From Gemmatimonadota bacterium (GTDB lineage: Bacteria; Gemmatimonadota; Gemmatimonadetes; Gemmatimonadales; Gemmatimonadaceae): a DNA stretch of 40,773 nt. The notes beneath the pieces are model-generated. The model did no database searches. It was given only the letters and a program-made list of their open reading frames with translations, and was not told the origin of the DNA. Shown one piece after another: positions 1 to 10,487 of the stretch (the stretch's first letter is position 1; each line of letters begins with the position of its first letter). The DNA is taken from positions 1-40,773 of the forward strand of contig QHVA01000109.1 in assembly GCA_003223425.1 (NCBI GenBank). Direction: 5' to 3'. The position numbers were made by a program, and so were the translations under genes.

Positions 1-618
1 GCGCGCGAGATTCCCGAGGACGGCGAGATAGCTGAGCGCATTTACTCCGAAGCACCAGGAAAGTCCGAGCTTGGCGAGGACGATCGCGGCGATGGACGGG
101 CCGACGATGCGCGCGAGATTGAATCCGCCTGAATTGAGAGCAATGGCGTCGACGAGATCTTCGCGCGCTACCAGCTCGACGATCAACGACTGCCGCGCGG
201 GGATCTCAAACGCCGAGATAACTCCACCAAGCGTGGTGAGCGTGAGCAGCCAGTGGAAGTTGATGTGACCACTCCAGGTAAACCACCACAGCGCCGCAGC
301 CTCGACGAGCAACAGTGTCTGGCAGATGACTACGATCCGGAGCTTGCTGTGCCGATCAGCGATGACTCCGCCGTAGAGAGACAAAAGGAGAACCGGAAAG
401 CTTCCCGCCGCGGCGACAACGCCGACCAGGAAAGCGCTGTTGGTCAGCTCGAGCGCCAGCCATCCCTGCCCCACTTGCTGCATCCACGTTCCGATGAGCG
501 AAACCGTCTGGCCCGTCCAGAACAACCTGAAGTTCCGGTGGACCTGCAGCGTTCTGAAGGGATTGATCGGTCGTGCACGCGCGCGCGCTGGCGTCGGGCG
601 GGGGTGGGGGTCAGCCAT
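1..618 (-). CDS. MFS transporter (MFS_3 / EntS-like exporter), C-terminus outside window
   Basis: Reverse-strand translation from ATG at 618: MADPHPRPTPARARARPINPFRTLQVHRNFRLFWTGQTVSLIGTWMQQVGQGWLALELTNSAFLVGVVAAAGSFPVLLLSLYGGVIADR..., open to the window edge; typical MFS TM1 and GGVIADR loop. Missing from the ORF track because it runs off the edge. Confidence 0.85.
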   Translation of the reverse strand, partial: MADPHPRPTPARARARPINPFRTLQVHRNFRLFWTGQTVSLIGTWMQQVGQGWLALELTNSAFLVGVVAAAGSFPVLLLSLYGGVIADRHSKLRIVVICQTLLLVEAAALWWFTWSGHINFHWLLTLTTLGGVISAFEIPARQSLIVELVAREDLVDAIALNSGGFNLARIVGPSIAAIVLAKLGLSWCFGVNALSYLAVLGNLAR

Positions 619-665
619 TCAGCGCTGATTATACACGATGCATGCCCCGGCTGTATGTTTGAGTC

Positions 666-1946
666 ATGCGCTTCCACACCTACTCGAAGTTCAGCCCGGA
701 AGCTGCTGATGCGGTCGATCTTCAGGCGTTGCTCGACAAGCTCGCGGATTTTCTGCTGCAATCGGGGTTTGCGGGCGGACAGAGTTTCAATCCGTACTTC
801 GACGATTTCGATTCGGAGCCCGATCGATCGGTCGAAGCATTACGTCAGGCAATCCTCGATGCACTGATCGAGAGCGGTCAATTCACACCCGAGCTTCTCG
901 AAGCGCTTCGCGGTGACGGGACCAAGGAATCGCAGGAAAAGTTGAGCGAGCTGCTCGACAGACTGGTCCAGAAGCTTGCCGCCGAAGGCTATCTGAATTT
1001 GCAGGCGCCGCCCCAGATGCCCGCCGGTCATCAGCCGGTCACCGGTCGTGGAAGTATCGCGCAAGCGGCGTCGAAGAGCGTCCAGTTCAATCTCACCGAC
1101 AAAGGAATCGACTTCCTCGGCTACAAGAGCCTGCGGCACATCCTCAGCTCGCTCGGCAAATCCAGCTTTGGCTCTCACGACACACCGCATTTAGCGACTG
1201 GTATCGAAGCGGACGGCTACAGCAAAGAGTACGAGTTCGGTGACGTGCTCAACATGGATGTGAACGAGACGCTGAAAAACTCGTTAGCTCGTACCGGCTC
1301 CCTCGATGTCCCGATGGATCTCGATTACAGCGATCTCATGGTGCGGCAGGCCGAGTATCGCTCGTCGTGCGCGACGGTGCTGATGCTCGACACATCGCAC
1401 TCGATGATCCTCTACGGTGAGGACCGCTTCACTCCGGCGAAGAAAGTTGCGCTGGCCCTCACGCATCTGATTCGCACCCAGTTCCCCGGTGATACGCTGC
1501 AGGTGGTCCTGTTCCACGATTCCGCCGAAGAGATTCCGCTCTCGACATTGCCACAGGCGCAGGTCGGTCCGTATCACACGAATACAGCGGAAGGACTCAA
1601 GCTGGCGCGCCGACTTCTCATGGCGCAGAAGAAAGACATGCGCCAGATCGTGATGATCACTGACGGCAAGCCGAGCGCAATGACGATGCCGAACGGACAG
1701 ATCTACAAGAACTCGATGGGTCTCGACAGCACTGTCATCGCTACGACGTTGCGCGAGGTTGCAAACTGTCGGCGCGCCGGTATCCTCATCAACACCTTCA
1801 TGCTCGCGCGCGACCGAGCGCTGGTCGAGTTCGTGAAGCGTGTATCGGAGATCAGCAAGGGGAAGGCGTACTTCACCAATACCATGACTCTTGGTCAGTT
1901 TATTCTGATGGATTTTCTGAGGAAGAAGACGCAGAAGATCTCCTAG
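666..1946 (+). CDS. VWA domain-containing protein
   Basis: 426 aa ORF; MIDAS-like motif LMLDTSHSM and [11 protein letters not shown] typical of von Willebrand A domains. Confidence 0.8.
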   Translation: MRFHTYSKFSPEAADAVDLQALLDKLADFLLQSGFAGGQSFNPYFDDFDSEPDRSVEALRQAILDALIESGQFTPELLEALRGDGTKESQEKLSELLDRLVQKLAAEGYLNLQAPPQMPAGHQPVTGRGSIAQAASKSVQFNLTDKGIDFLGYKSLRHILSSLGKSSFGSHDTPHLATGIEADGYSKEYEFGDVLNMDVNETLKNSLARTGSLDVPMDLDYSDLMVRQAEYRSSCATVLMLDTSHSMILYGEDRFTPAKKVALALTHLIRTQFPGDTLQVVLFHDSAEEIPLSTLPQAQVGPYHTNTAEGLKLARRLLMAQKKDMRQIVMITDGKPSAMTMPNGQIYKNSMGLDSTVIATTLREVANCRRAGILINTFMLARDRALVEFVKRVSEISKGKAYFTNTMTLGQFILMDFLRKKTQKIS

Positions 1947-1953
1947 CCTTTCA

Positions 1954-2046
1954 ACGGCAACTGAAGACTACCGGCTCGGGGCTTTTGAACGGCAACTGAA
2001 GACTACCGGCTAGGGGCTTTGGGCGGGGCGGCTGGGGGCTGCGGGC
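1954..2046. repeat. Intergenic repeat: tandem ~34-bp unit (acggcaactgaagactaccggctNggggcttt) plus G-rich tail; member of a dispersed family
   Basis: Two copies at about 1955 and 1989; tail ggggctttgggcggggcggctgggggctgcgggc (2013-2046) is identical to 32105-32138. Confidence 0.85.
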
Positions 2047-2071
2047 CGAGACCAACTCCACACAAAGACGA

Positions 2072-3721
2072 ATGCGAATTACGAGAGTTCTATCTGCTCT
2101 AGCGATCGCACTCAGTGCGGCCTGTGCATCCGTTCCGCGCGGGCCGGCAGCGACGCGCTACGACATTCTTATCAACAACGCTCGCATCGTCGACGGGACT
2201 GGTAATCCGTGGTATCGCGGCAGTGTCGCGACGGTAGGAGCTCGAGTCGCGTACGTGGGCCCATCGATACCAGGGTTGAGCGCGCGTCGGGTGATCGACG
2301 CCAAGGATCAGGTCGTTGCTCCTGGTTTCATCGACATGCTCGGCCACTCGGAGTTCGCGATTCTGCGCGGGCCGCACGCGGTGTCGAAGATCACACAAGG
2401 GATAACCAGTGAGATAACGGGTGAGGTGAGCTCGGCCTGGCCCAACGTTGCACTGGGTGAGCAGCCGAACCCGAAATACCCGTGGCGGTCGCTTGGGCAG
2501 TATTTCGACTACATCGAGAAGCAGGGCATCGCGATCAATCTGGGCACGTACGTCGGAACAAGCTCCGTTCGCGAAGCAGTGATGGGACAGGCGACTCGAC
2601 ATCCCACCGACGCCGAGATGAAGCAAATGGGCATACTGATCGACTCGGCGATGCGCGATGGGGCGATGGGATTGGGAACGGGACTCATCTATCTGCCGAG
2701 CACATTCTTCTCGACCGAGGAGCTGATCGCGCTCACGAAGTATGTGACGCCCTACAAAGGCGGATACGCCGCTCACATCCGCAGCGAAGGGACGAGACTC
2801 ATCGAGGCGATTCGAGAGACGATTCGCATTGCCGCCGAAGCAGGGACGTGGGCAGAGATCAGGCACATCAAGTCGCGGTCGCTCGAGCAAATGCAACAGG
2901 CCGTCGCGCTGATCGACTCCGCGCGCCGAGCTGGGATCGACATAACGGCGGATCAGTACCCGTACATCGCCAGCGGAACGGGACTCCAGGCGATGCTGAA
3001 TACTTGGGTGCAAGAGGGCGGCGATGATTCACTCGTGATGCGTCTCAAGGACCCTGCTGTGCGGGCGAGGCTCAAGCAGGAACTCGGTGCGGACAGCGCA
3101 CAGGGAATTCGCACCGCGGCTCGCACAATGGTAAACGAGGTCGTCGCCGACTCACTCAAGCAGTACCAGGGAAAGTTCCTCACGGAGATCGGCAAGATGC
3201 GCGGTCAGGATGCGTACGACGCGGCATTCGACATTCTGATTGGCGACAGCGCGCGGACGAGCGCGATCTACTTCTCATTCAACGAGGACGCGCTACGATA
3301 TGTGATGCGGCAGCCGTGGGTCTCGGTCGGACAGGATGCGGGCGCAGTAAGCCCCGATTCGACCGGCAAGTGGCGTGAGCGTGGACATCCACGCGGATTT
3401 GGAACTTTTCCGCGGATATTGGGGCGCTATGTGCGCCAGGATTCGGTGATCACGCTCGAGTTCGCGATCAGGAAGATGACGTCTCTCGCGGCGCAGAGGG
3501 TTGGGATCAGTGATCGAGGGTTGCTCAAGCCGGGTATGTATGCGGACATCACCGTGTTCGATCCAAACACTATCATCGACCGTGCGACGTTCGAGAATCC
3601 GTCGCAGCTGGCGACGGGGGTTAGCTACGTTCTCGTGAACGGTGTTCCGGTTGTCGATGGCGGGCAGGTGACGGCGGCGTTACCCGGTCGTTCGCTCCGA
3701 GGGCCCGGATACAGGCACTGA
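2072..3721 (+). CDS. Amidohydrolase, N-acyl-D-amino-acid deacylase family, probable lipoprotein
   Basis: 549 aa; N-terminal MRITRVLSALAIALSAACAS (lipobox-like); DILINNARIVDGTGNPWYRGSVATVG, VVAPGFIDMLGHSE, C-terminal RGLLKPGMYADITVFDP. Confidence 0.85.
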   Translation: MRITRVLSALAIALSAACASVPRGPAATRYDILINNARIVDGTGNPWYRGSVATVGARVAYVGPSIPGLSARRVIDAKDQVVAPGFIDMLGHSEFAILRGPHAVSKITQGITSEITGEVSSAWPNVALGEQPNPKYPWRSLGQYFDYIEKQGIAINLGTYVGTSSVREAVMGQATRHPTDAEMKQMGILIDSAMRDGAMGLGTGLIYLPSTFFSTEELIALTKYVTPYKGGYAAHIRSEGTRLIEAIRETIRIAAEAGTWAEIRHIKSRSLEQMQQAVALIDSARRAGIDITADQYPYIASGTGLQAMLNTWVQEGGDDSLVMRLKDPAVRARLKQELGADSAQGIRTAARTMVNEVVADSLKQYQGKFLTEIGKMRGQDAYDAAFDILIGDSARTSAIYFSFNEDALRYVMRQPWVSVGQDAGAVSPDSTGKWRERGHPRGFGTFPRILGRYVRQDSVITLEFAIRKMTSLAAQRVGISDRGLLKPGMYADITVFDPNTIIDRATFENPSQLATGVSYVLVNGVPVVDGGQVTAALPGRSLRGPGYRH

Positions 3722-3779
3722 GGATAACGCCGCCGCTGGCCGCCGGCACGTTGGAGAGTAGGTTCTGTCGTACCCGCCC

Positions 3780-6317
3780 ATGAGATCGCCTGACCCCGCA
3801 CTTACCGTTCACAAATTCGGCGGTGCCGCGCTCGCTGACGCCGCGGCCATCCGAAAAGTTACGAGCATCGTCGCCAGCGATGCTACGCCGCAGAAGGTCG
3901 TCGTCGCCTCTGCCATGCTCGGCGTCACCGACGATTTGCTTCAGGTAGCGCGCCAAGCCGCGGCGGGCGGACAAGTGCAGGCAAGACTCGACGGGCTCCG
4001 CGAGCGACACGTGACCGCGGCGCGCTCTCTTGGCATTGACGGTGGTAACCGCACACTGCTGGAAGCGCAGATCGAAAAGACGTTTGACGAGCTCCACCGC
4101 ATGTGCGTGCAGATCGCGACGGCCGGTGAACTGACGTCGGCGATGACCGACGCCTTCGTTGCGGAAGGAGATCGCTCCGCTGCCACGCTACTCGCTGCAG
4201 CACTCACCGCCAGCGGTGTCGTCGCGAAGTTCGTGGAAGCGACTGATGTGGTGCGCGCCGACGGTCCACACGGGAACGCGAGCCCCGACATCGAGCAGAC
4301 GGCGGACGCAGCGGAAACCCTTCTGCGCCCGATCATCCATGGCGGTGTCGTGCCCGTGATCCCCGGGTTCGTCGGCCGCTCGCCTCGGGGCGAAATCGTC
4401 ACCCTTGGGCGCGGTGGCTCCGATCTCACCGCCACTCTGCTCGGCCGCGTGCTGCGCGCGCGCGATGTCATTCTTTGGAAGGATGTCCCCGGCCTGTTGA
4501 CGGCGGATCCCCGCGTCGTTGCCGACGCGCGATTGATTCCCGTGCTCCACGTCCGGGAAGCATCGGAGCTCGCCTACTACGGCGCCAAGGTCTTGCACCC
4601 GCGCTCGTTGATTGCGCTGCAGGCGGGAACGCGGCTGATCATCCGTCCGTACGCCGATCCCGCCGCGCACGGCACAGAGATCGTCGTCGAGCGTGAGAGA
4701 AAGCCGGCGACTGGGCGCGCTCGCCGCCCGGTGAAAGCGCTCACGGCAATCGCCGATCAGACACTGCTGACGATCGCCGGGAACGGCATGGTCGGCGTGC
4801 CGGGAGTTGCGGCGCGTGCGTTCGGTGCACTCGAGCGCGCGGGTGTCTCGGTATCGCTCATCTCGCAGGCGTCGTCGGAGCACTCGATCTGCATGGGAAT
4901 TCCCATGAGCGCAGCGAACGCGGGGGCAGCAGCCTTGCGTGAAGCGTTCGCCACCGAGCTAGCGCGCCGGGAGATCGATGCGATCGAGGTTCGATCCGAC
5001 CTCGCCACTATAGCGGTCGTCGGGCTCGGTATGGCTGGCACGCCGGGCGTCGCGGCGCGGCTATTCGGGGCGCTCGCGGACGAGGGCGTCAACGTGGTGG
5101 CAATCGCCCAGGGCGCGAGCGAGCTGAACATCTCCGTGGTCGTCGAGGGGCGCGATGCCGCCGCGGCGCAGCGCGCGATTCATTCGGCGTTCCGGCTCGG
5201 CAAGATCGGCGGCGGGGCTGCCGTTCACCCGGAGCACGCGGATGTTGTGATCCTCGGCTTCGGTCAGATCGGTCGAGAGCTGGCCACTCAAATTGCGACG
5301 CACTCGTCGCGCGCCGGCGAGCAGGGACAGGCGCGGGTGGTCGCAGTTGTCGATCGCAGCGGCTACGTCTTCGACGCGCGTGGACTGTCGCCGAAGCGAC
5401 TCGAGACACTGACCGCCGCGAAGTCGGCGCGGACGCCACTCTCGAGCGTGCGGCGTGGTGTTCACGCCACGGCGGAGGAAGCGATCGCGGCCATCTCCGC
5501 GCACGCGCTCTCGCGCCCGATTCTCGTCGACGTGACGGCGGGAGACACCGGTGCCGTGCTCGAGGCGGCGCTGTCGCGCGGGATGGATCTGGTTCTGGCG
5601 AACAAGCGGCCGCTCGCTGGGCCGGAAAAGGATGCCCGCACGCTCGCCCATGCTGCCGCATCGCAGGGCCGGCGGGTGTTGCACGAGGCAACGGTCGGCG
5701 CTGGCCTTCCCATCATCGATACGATCCAGAAGCTCACCGAGTCCGGGGATCAGGTGCTGCGCATCGAGGGCTGCCCGTCGGGCACGCTCGGCTACCTCCT
5801 CGGCGAAATGGGACGCGGGACATCTTTCTCAAGCGCTCTCCGCTCGGCGATGAACCACGGCTACACCGAGCCCGACCCGCGCGACGATCTTTCCGGGATG
5901 GATGTCGCGCGCAAAGCGCTCATTCTGGGCCGCCTGATCGGATTCTCGGGCGAGCTCACCGACGTGCAGGTTGAGTCGCTGGTACCCGATGCGTTGCGCG
6001 AGCTTCCGCTCGATGTATTTCTCACCCGCTTGCACGAGGTGGACGAGATGTGGGAGCAGCGCGTGCGCGAGGCGCGGGACCACAAAACCGTGCTCCGCTA
6101 CCGCGCGACCGTAACCAAGCGCGAAGCGCGCGTCGGCATCGTCGCCGTCGATGCGTCGAGCTCACTCGCATCGCTGGCGGGAACCGACAACCATTTCTCG
6201 TTCACCACCAGGCGCTATCGCGCCAACCCGCTGGTGATCACGGGCCCCGGAGCTGGAGCAGAAGTGACCGCGGCCGGCGTGCTCAACGACGTGCTGAAGC
6301 TGGCGGGAACTCGGTGA
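3780..6317 (+). CDS. thrA: Bifunctional aspartate kinase / homoserine dehydrogenase
   Basis: 845 aa; HKFGGAALADAAAIRKV kinase motif, two ACT-like segments (GMVGVPGVAARAFGALERAGVSV; GMAGTPGVAARLFGALADEGVNV), C-terminal homoserine dehydrogenase (ILGFGQIGRELA, EATVGAGLPIIDTIQKL). Confidence 0.95.
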   Translation: MRSPDPALTVHKFGGAALADAAAIRKVTSIVASDATPQKVVVASAMLGVTDDLLQVARQAAAGGQVQARLDGLRERHVTAARSLGIDGGNRTLLEAQIEKTFDELHRMCVQIATAGELTSAMTDAFVAEGDRSAATLLAAALTASGVVAKFVEATDVVRADGPHGNASPDIEQTADAAETLLRPIIHGGVVPVIPGFVGRSPRGEIVTLGRGGSDLTATLLGRVLRARDVILWKDVPGLLTADPRVVADARLIPVLHVREASELAYYGAKVLHPRSLIALQAGTRLIIRPYADPAAHGTEIVVERERKPATGRARRPVKALTAIADQTLLTIAGNGMVGVPGVAARAFGALERAGVSVSLISQASSEHSICMGIPMSAANAGAAALREAFATELARREIDAIEVRSDLATIAVVGLGMAGTPGVAARLFGALADEGVNVVAIAQGASELNISVVVEGRDAAAAQRAIHSAFRLGKIGGGAAVHPEHADVVILGFGQIGRELATQIATHSSRAGEQGQARVVAVVDRSGYVFDARGLSPKRLETLTAAKSARTPLSSVRRGVHATAEEAIAAISAHALSRPILVDVTAGDTGAVLEAALSRGMDLVLANKRPLAGPEKDARTLAHAAASQGRRVLHEATVGAGLPIIDTIQKLTESGDQVLRIEGCPSGTLGYLLGEMGRGTSFSSALRSAMNHGYTEPDPRDDLSGMDVARKALILGRLIGFSGELTDVQVESLVPDALRELPLDVFLTRLHEVDEMWEQRVREARDHKTVLRYRATVTKREARVGIVAVDASSSLASLAGTDNHFSFTTRRYRANPLVITGPGAGAEVTAAGVLNDVLKLAGTR

Positions 6318-7633
6318 GAGCCGCCTCGGCAAATCGGCTGCGCTGCGAGTCGTGCGGCGCGGAGATGAGCGAGCTCGATCCGCGCACGAGTTGTCCCAAG
6401 TGCGGCGGACTGCTGTCGGTGGAGATTGAGCTCCCGACGGAGCGCGGCGCGGCGTTACGCGCGCTTTTCGACGGAAGACCCGGCGCAACACCTGCGGCCG
6501 CTCGCGCCGACATCCACATGTCGGGTGTATGGCGATTTCGCGAGCTTGTGCTTCCGGGGATCGCCGATCAAGATCTCGTAACGCAGTGGGAGGGTAACAC
6601 TCCGTTGCTGGCGCGAGAGCGTATAGCGCGCTGGGCGGAAGTGCCGAACCTGCTGCTCAAGCACGAAGGACACAATCCAACTGGCTCGTTCAAAGACCGC
6701 GGAATGACGGTCGCGGTCAGTAACGCAGTGCGCATTGGCGCCAGCGCGGTGTCGTGCGCATCCACCGGCAACACTTCGGCGTCGCTTGCCGCCTACGCGG
6801 CAGTGGCCGGAATTCCAGCGATCGTCCTCGTACCTGCCGGACAGGTGGCGCTCGGAAAACTCGCGCAGACACTGGCGTACGGCGCGCGCACGCTGCTCGT
6901 GCACGGCGATTTCGACGACTGCTTGCGGCTAGCACGCGAGTCGTCAGAACGTCTCGGCGTGTACCTCGCGAACTCGATCAACCCGTTCCGGATCATGGGT
7001 CAGACGACGATCATCCTTGAGCTCCTGCAGCAACTCGGTTGGCGCGCGCCCGATTGGATCGTGTTTCCGGCAGGAAATCTCGGCAACACCGCGGCGTTTG
7101 GCGTCGCACTTCGCCTGGCTCGCGAGACGGGATTGATCGAATCCATGCCTCGGCTGGCCGCAGTGCAAGCAGAAGGCGCCGCACCCTTTGCACGAAGTTT
7201 TCGCGGGGGCTTCGCCGAGCGAAAGGCGGTGCGCGCGGAGACAGTAGCCACGGCGATCAAGATCGGTGATCCGGCGTCGTACGATCGCGGCGTGCGTGCC
7301 ATCCGCGACACCAATGGAGTCGTTCTCGATGTCAGCGATCCGGAGATCCTGGAAGCGAAAGCGATAATCGACGCGGGTGGGGTGGGTTGCGAGCCGGCGA
7401 GCGCGGCGAGCGTAGCTGGAGCGCGGCGATTGGCGCGTGACGGCACCATCCGGCGCGGAGAGCGAGTTGTCGCCGTGCTCACCGGCCACATTCTGAAGGA
7501 CCCGGGCATCCTGCTTGAGTACCATAAGGATGCGGGCAAGCCGTTCGGCAACACTCCCGTCGAGATTGACGCGGAGCTTGGTGCGATAGAGCGAGTGCTT
7601 TCCGAGCCGGCTTCGACCACGCGCGGGCGATGA
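6314..7633 (+). CDS. thrC: Threonine synthase with N-terminal zinc ribbon
   Basis: GTG start at 6314 overlapping the thrA stop, preferred over the tracked 6050 start; RCESCGAEM...SCPKCGG ribbon; KHEGHNPTGSFKDRGM PLP-lysine motif; STGNTSASLAAYAA. Confidence 0.93.
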   Translation: MRAASANRLRCESCGAEMSELDPRTSCPKCGGLLSVEIELPTERGAALRALFDGRPGATPAAARADIHMSGVWRFRELVLPGIADQDLVTQWEGNTPLLARERIARWAEVPNLLLKHEGHNPTGSFKDRGMTVAVSNAVRIGASAVSCASTGNTSASLAAYAAVAGIPAIVLVPAGQVALGKLAQTLAYGARTLLVHGDFDDCLRLARESSERLGVYLANSINPFRIMGQTTIILELLQQLGWRAPDWIVFPAGNLGNTAAFGVALRLARETGLIESMPRLAAVQAEGAAPFARSFRGGFAERKAVRAETVATAIKIGDPASYDRGVRAIRDTNGVVLDVSDPEILEAKAIIDAGGVGCEPASAASVAGARRLARDGTIRRGERVVAVLTGHILKDPGILLEYHKDAGKPFGNTPVEIDAELGAIERVLSEPASTTRGR

Positions 7634-8580
7634 GCGGAGTCAGTTCGCTCAAGGCCCACGTCCGCGTGCCCGCGAGCACGTCGAATCTTGGTGCCGGGTT
7701 CGACTGCGTAGGCGTTGCCGTCGACCGCTGGCTTACAGCGTCGGTGGTCGCGAGCGAAGATGGGAAAACTCGTAGCGTGACGATGGAGCGCTCGGGTGCG
7801 GTGGCCAATCTTGCGCTGCCGGCGCAGGATGACCTCCTGCACGTGGGGTTCACGCTAGCGTGTGCGGAGCGCGGTCGTGTGGTGCCGAAGCGCGTCGATT
7901 ATAACGTGAGCTCGACGATCCCCGTCGGGCGCGGCCTCGGCTCCTCGGCTGCTGCTCTGATCGCGGGGGGAATGCTCGCCAGCGAATCGCTCGGGCTCGG
8001 GCTCGCGCGCGAAGATATCGCAGCGCTCTGTGCGCAGGCGGAAGGCCATCCCGACAACGCCGGTGCGGCCGTGTTCGGCGGTGCGGTTCTGAGCGTCAAG
8101 TGTGGCAGCGGCACGAAAGCGGACGCCTACTCTTTCTCACCGTTGCAGGTGCGGCCGGAGATCGCGCTCGTTTTCGCCCTTCCAGAGCTGGAGATCGAGA
8201 CTTCTACCGCGCGAGCGGCATTGCCTGCGTCGCTACCGTATGCGACTGCGGTAGCCGCCATCGCGAAAGCGGCGGCTTTGGTACAGGGTCTAAGCACTGG
8301 CAATGCAACCATGCTGGCCTACGCACTAGACGATGTCGTCCACGTACCGTACCGACGCGAGCTGTTTCCGGGATACGACTCCGTAGTTGTTGCGGCGATC
8401 AAGGCAGGAGCGTTTGGTGCGACGCCTAGCGGCTCGGGCTCCGGCATCGTCGCGGTTGCACCGATTGACTCGGCAGCGCGAGTCGGGGCAGCTATGCAAA
8501 CGGCATGGGGACAGATTGGCCAAGCCGTCGAGGTGATCGTTGGAGCGAAGCCGGTAGGAGGCGCGACCTCGCTGCAATGA
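7630..8580 (+). CDS. thrB: Homoserine kinase (GHMP family)
   Basis: 316 aa; VPASTSNLGAGFDCVGVAVD, VGRGLGSSAAALIAG (GHMP ATP motif), ATPSGSGSGIVAV; ATGA overlap with thrC. Confidence 0.95.
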   Translation: MSGVSSLKAHVRVPASTSNLGAGFDCVGVAVDRWLTASVVASEDGKTRSVTMERSGAVANLALPAQDDLLHVGFTLACAERGRVVPKRVDYNVSSTIPVGRGLGSSAAALIAGGMLASESLGLGLAREDIAALCAQAEGHPDNAGAAVFGGAVLSVKCGSGTKADAYSFSPLQVRPEIALVFALPELEIETSTARAALPASLPYATAVAAIAKAAALVQGLSTGNATMLAYALDDVVHVPYRRELFPGYDSVVVAAIKAGAFGATPSGSGSGIVAVAPIDSAARVGAAMQTAWGQIGQAVEVIVGAKPVGGATSLQ

Positions 8581-9623
8581 CGATGCGTGCGATGCTTGTT
8601 CGCGAACCGGCGCCGTACTCGAGCAACATGTCGCCGCTCGAGCTCGCTGAGGTCGCGGTGCCAAGCGTGGGACATGAGGACCTGCTCGTGCGCGTGTCGG
8701 TCTGCGGAGTCTGTCGAACCGACCTCGACGTGGTTGAGGGGCGCCTCACGGCGCCACGGTATCCGGTCATTCCAGGACATCAGGTGATCGGGCGCGTCGC
8801 GGCGGTCGGCAGCGAAGTCTCTGACTTTCGAGACGGCGATCGCGTCGGCATCGCGTGGATCAACTCTGCCGACGGTGTCTGCCGTTGGTGCCGAGCTGGG
8901 TTGGAAAATCTCTGTCCGCAGTTCCGATCAACGGGCTGTGATGTGAACGGGGGGTACGCCGATTATGCTGTCGTGCCGGCAGCTTTCGCGTACGCCATAC
9001 CAGACGCGCTGACGGACGCAGAGGCCGCGCCGCTATTGTGTGCGGGCGCGATCGGATGGCGATCATTACGTCTTGCGCGCTTGTCTGACGGCCAGCGACT
9101 GGGACTCGCTGGCTTCGGTGCCTCGGCGCACCTCGTGCTGCAGCTGGCGCGACGGCGCTATCCGACATCGCCGATATACGTCTTCGCGCGCAATCCGGAG
9201 GAGCGTGCTTTCGCGATTGAGCTCGGTGCCGCATGGGCGGGTGACACGTCGGACGTACCGCCCGAGCAACTGGACGCGGTAATCGACACGACCCCGGCGT
9301 GGAAGCCGATCATCGATGTGCTTCCACACCTGGCGCCAGGCGGGCGGCTGGTAATCAATGCCATTCGCAAATCTTCGACTGATCAGAACGAGCTGCTACA
9401 CCTGGATTACGCGTCGCACCTTTGGATGGAGCGAGAGATCAAGAGCGTTGCAAACGTTACGCGCGAAGATGTGAGACAGACACTTACTGCTGCATCGGAA
9501 ACCGGCCTGCGTCCGACGGTGGAGATTCTACCGCTGCGGCTCGCAAATCAGGCGCTCGCGCGGCTGAGTGGCGCCAGCCGACTGCGGGGTGCGATGGTAC
9601 TGGACGTAGCCGGTCGTGAGTAG
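8577..9623 (+). CDS. Zinc-dependent alcohol dehydrogenase family protein
   Basis: ATG at 8577 overlaps the thrB stop; VCGVCRTDLDVVEGRL, PGHQVIGRVAAVG, GVCRWCRAGLENLC structural zinc motif. Confidence 0.88.
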   Translation: MTMRAMLVREPAPYSSNMSPLELAEVAVPSVGHEDLLVRVSVCGVCRTDLDVVEGRLTAPRYPVIPGHQVIGRVAAVGSEVSDFRDGDRVGIAWINSADGVCRWCRAGLENLCPQFRSTGCDVNGGYADYAVVPAAFAYAIPDALTDAEAAPLLCAGAIGWRSLRLARLSDGQRLGLAGFGASAHLVLQLARRRYPTSPIYVFARNPEERAFAIELGAAWAGDTSDVPPEQLDAVIDTTPAWKPIIDVLPHLAPGGRLVINAIRKSSTDQNELLHLDYASHLWMEREIKSVANVTREDVRQTLTAASETGLRPTVEILPLRLANQALARLSGASRLRGAMVLDVAGRE

Positions 9624-9828
9624 GGCGGCCGTCTGTGAGAGGGACGTGTTGATAAAAGTGTGAGGAACTACCCGCTGATCGCAATGCATCTCGCACCATT
9701 CCGCGTTAACATGATAGTGCAGGCAATGATTCGAACACACCGACAACGGCGGTCGGATCCAGATTGCACTCAGACTCCGAACCGAACTCGGCGATGATTT
9801 ACGGCTCGACTGCAGCGGAGAAACGCGC

Positions 9829-10341
9829 ATGAAAATCCGGTTCACCACCGGGGAGAGTCAGCTCGGAACTGTGCTCGTCGCGTCCACCGAAAAAGGCATC
9901 TGCACGGTGAGTTTGCGCGAATCGGGTGAGGGAGCGGAAACATCGCTGCGCGCTCATTTCCCGAAGGAAACGATTGAACGTGACGATGCCGCTTTGAAGT
10001 CGACGCTCGATTTGATTCTGGCGCGAATCGGAGGGCGCAAGCTCGACGACGCGCCTGCGCTCGATCTTCAGGGTACCGACTTTCAACTCGAGGTCTGGAA
10101 TCAGCTCCTCGCGATTCCACCTGGTTCAACTCGCTCGTACCTCGACATCGCGCAGGCAATCAAACGTCCGAAGGCGACACGCGCGGTCGCGCAAGCATGC
10201 GGAGCGAACCCGGTTGCGGTCGTCGTGCCTTGCCACCGCGTGGTGATGAGCGACGGATCGATTGGCGGATACAGCGGAATGCCTGGTGTGAAGAAGGCGT
10301 TGCTTGCCGCGGAAGGAGTATCGAAGTTCGCGACAGGTTAG
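9829..10341 (+). CDS. ogt: Methylated-DNA--[protein]-cysteine S-methyltransferase
   Basis: 170 aa; active-site motif ANPVAVVVPCHRVV; ARAVAQACG, GGYSGMPGVKKALLAAEG. Confidence 0.93.
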   Translation: MKIRFTTGESQLGTVLVASTEKGICTVSLRESGEGAETSLRAHFPKETIERDDAALKSTLDLILARIGGRKLDDAPALDLQGTDFQLEVWNQLLAIPPGSTRSYLDIAQAIKRPKATRAVAQACGANPVAVVVPCHRVVMSDGSIGGYSGMPGVKKALLAAEGVSKFATG

Positions 10342-10487
10342 CGAACAAGCGGCACCGCGTTTCGAAGTTTGGCGACTTTAGCCAACAAAAGCCATCGCAA
10401 CATCTGTTCGGGCAACTCTGGCCAGTTCCTTGCCCCTTTTGGCAGAGCTAGTCGCAAAACGCGGCTCATTCGATGAGGGCGCTAATC

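Noticed and set aside
2099-3013. 304-aa reverse ORF antisense to the amidohydrolase
   Set aside because: Arg/His-rich shadow ORF typical of high-GC DNA; the sense frame is a clear enzyme.
6050-6313. N-terminal extension of the threonine synthase ORF in the track
   Set aside because: Overlaps the thrA C-terminus in another frame and is Arg-rich nonsense; GTG at 6314 gives the expected zinc-ribbon start.
9624-9828. Possible small gene or RNA in the gap before ogt
   Set aside because: No convincing ORF, hairpin-T tract or tRNA-like fold found by eye.
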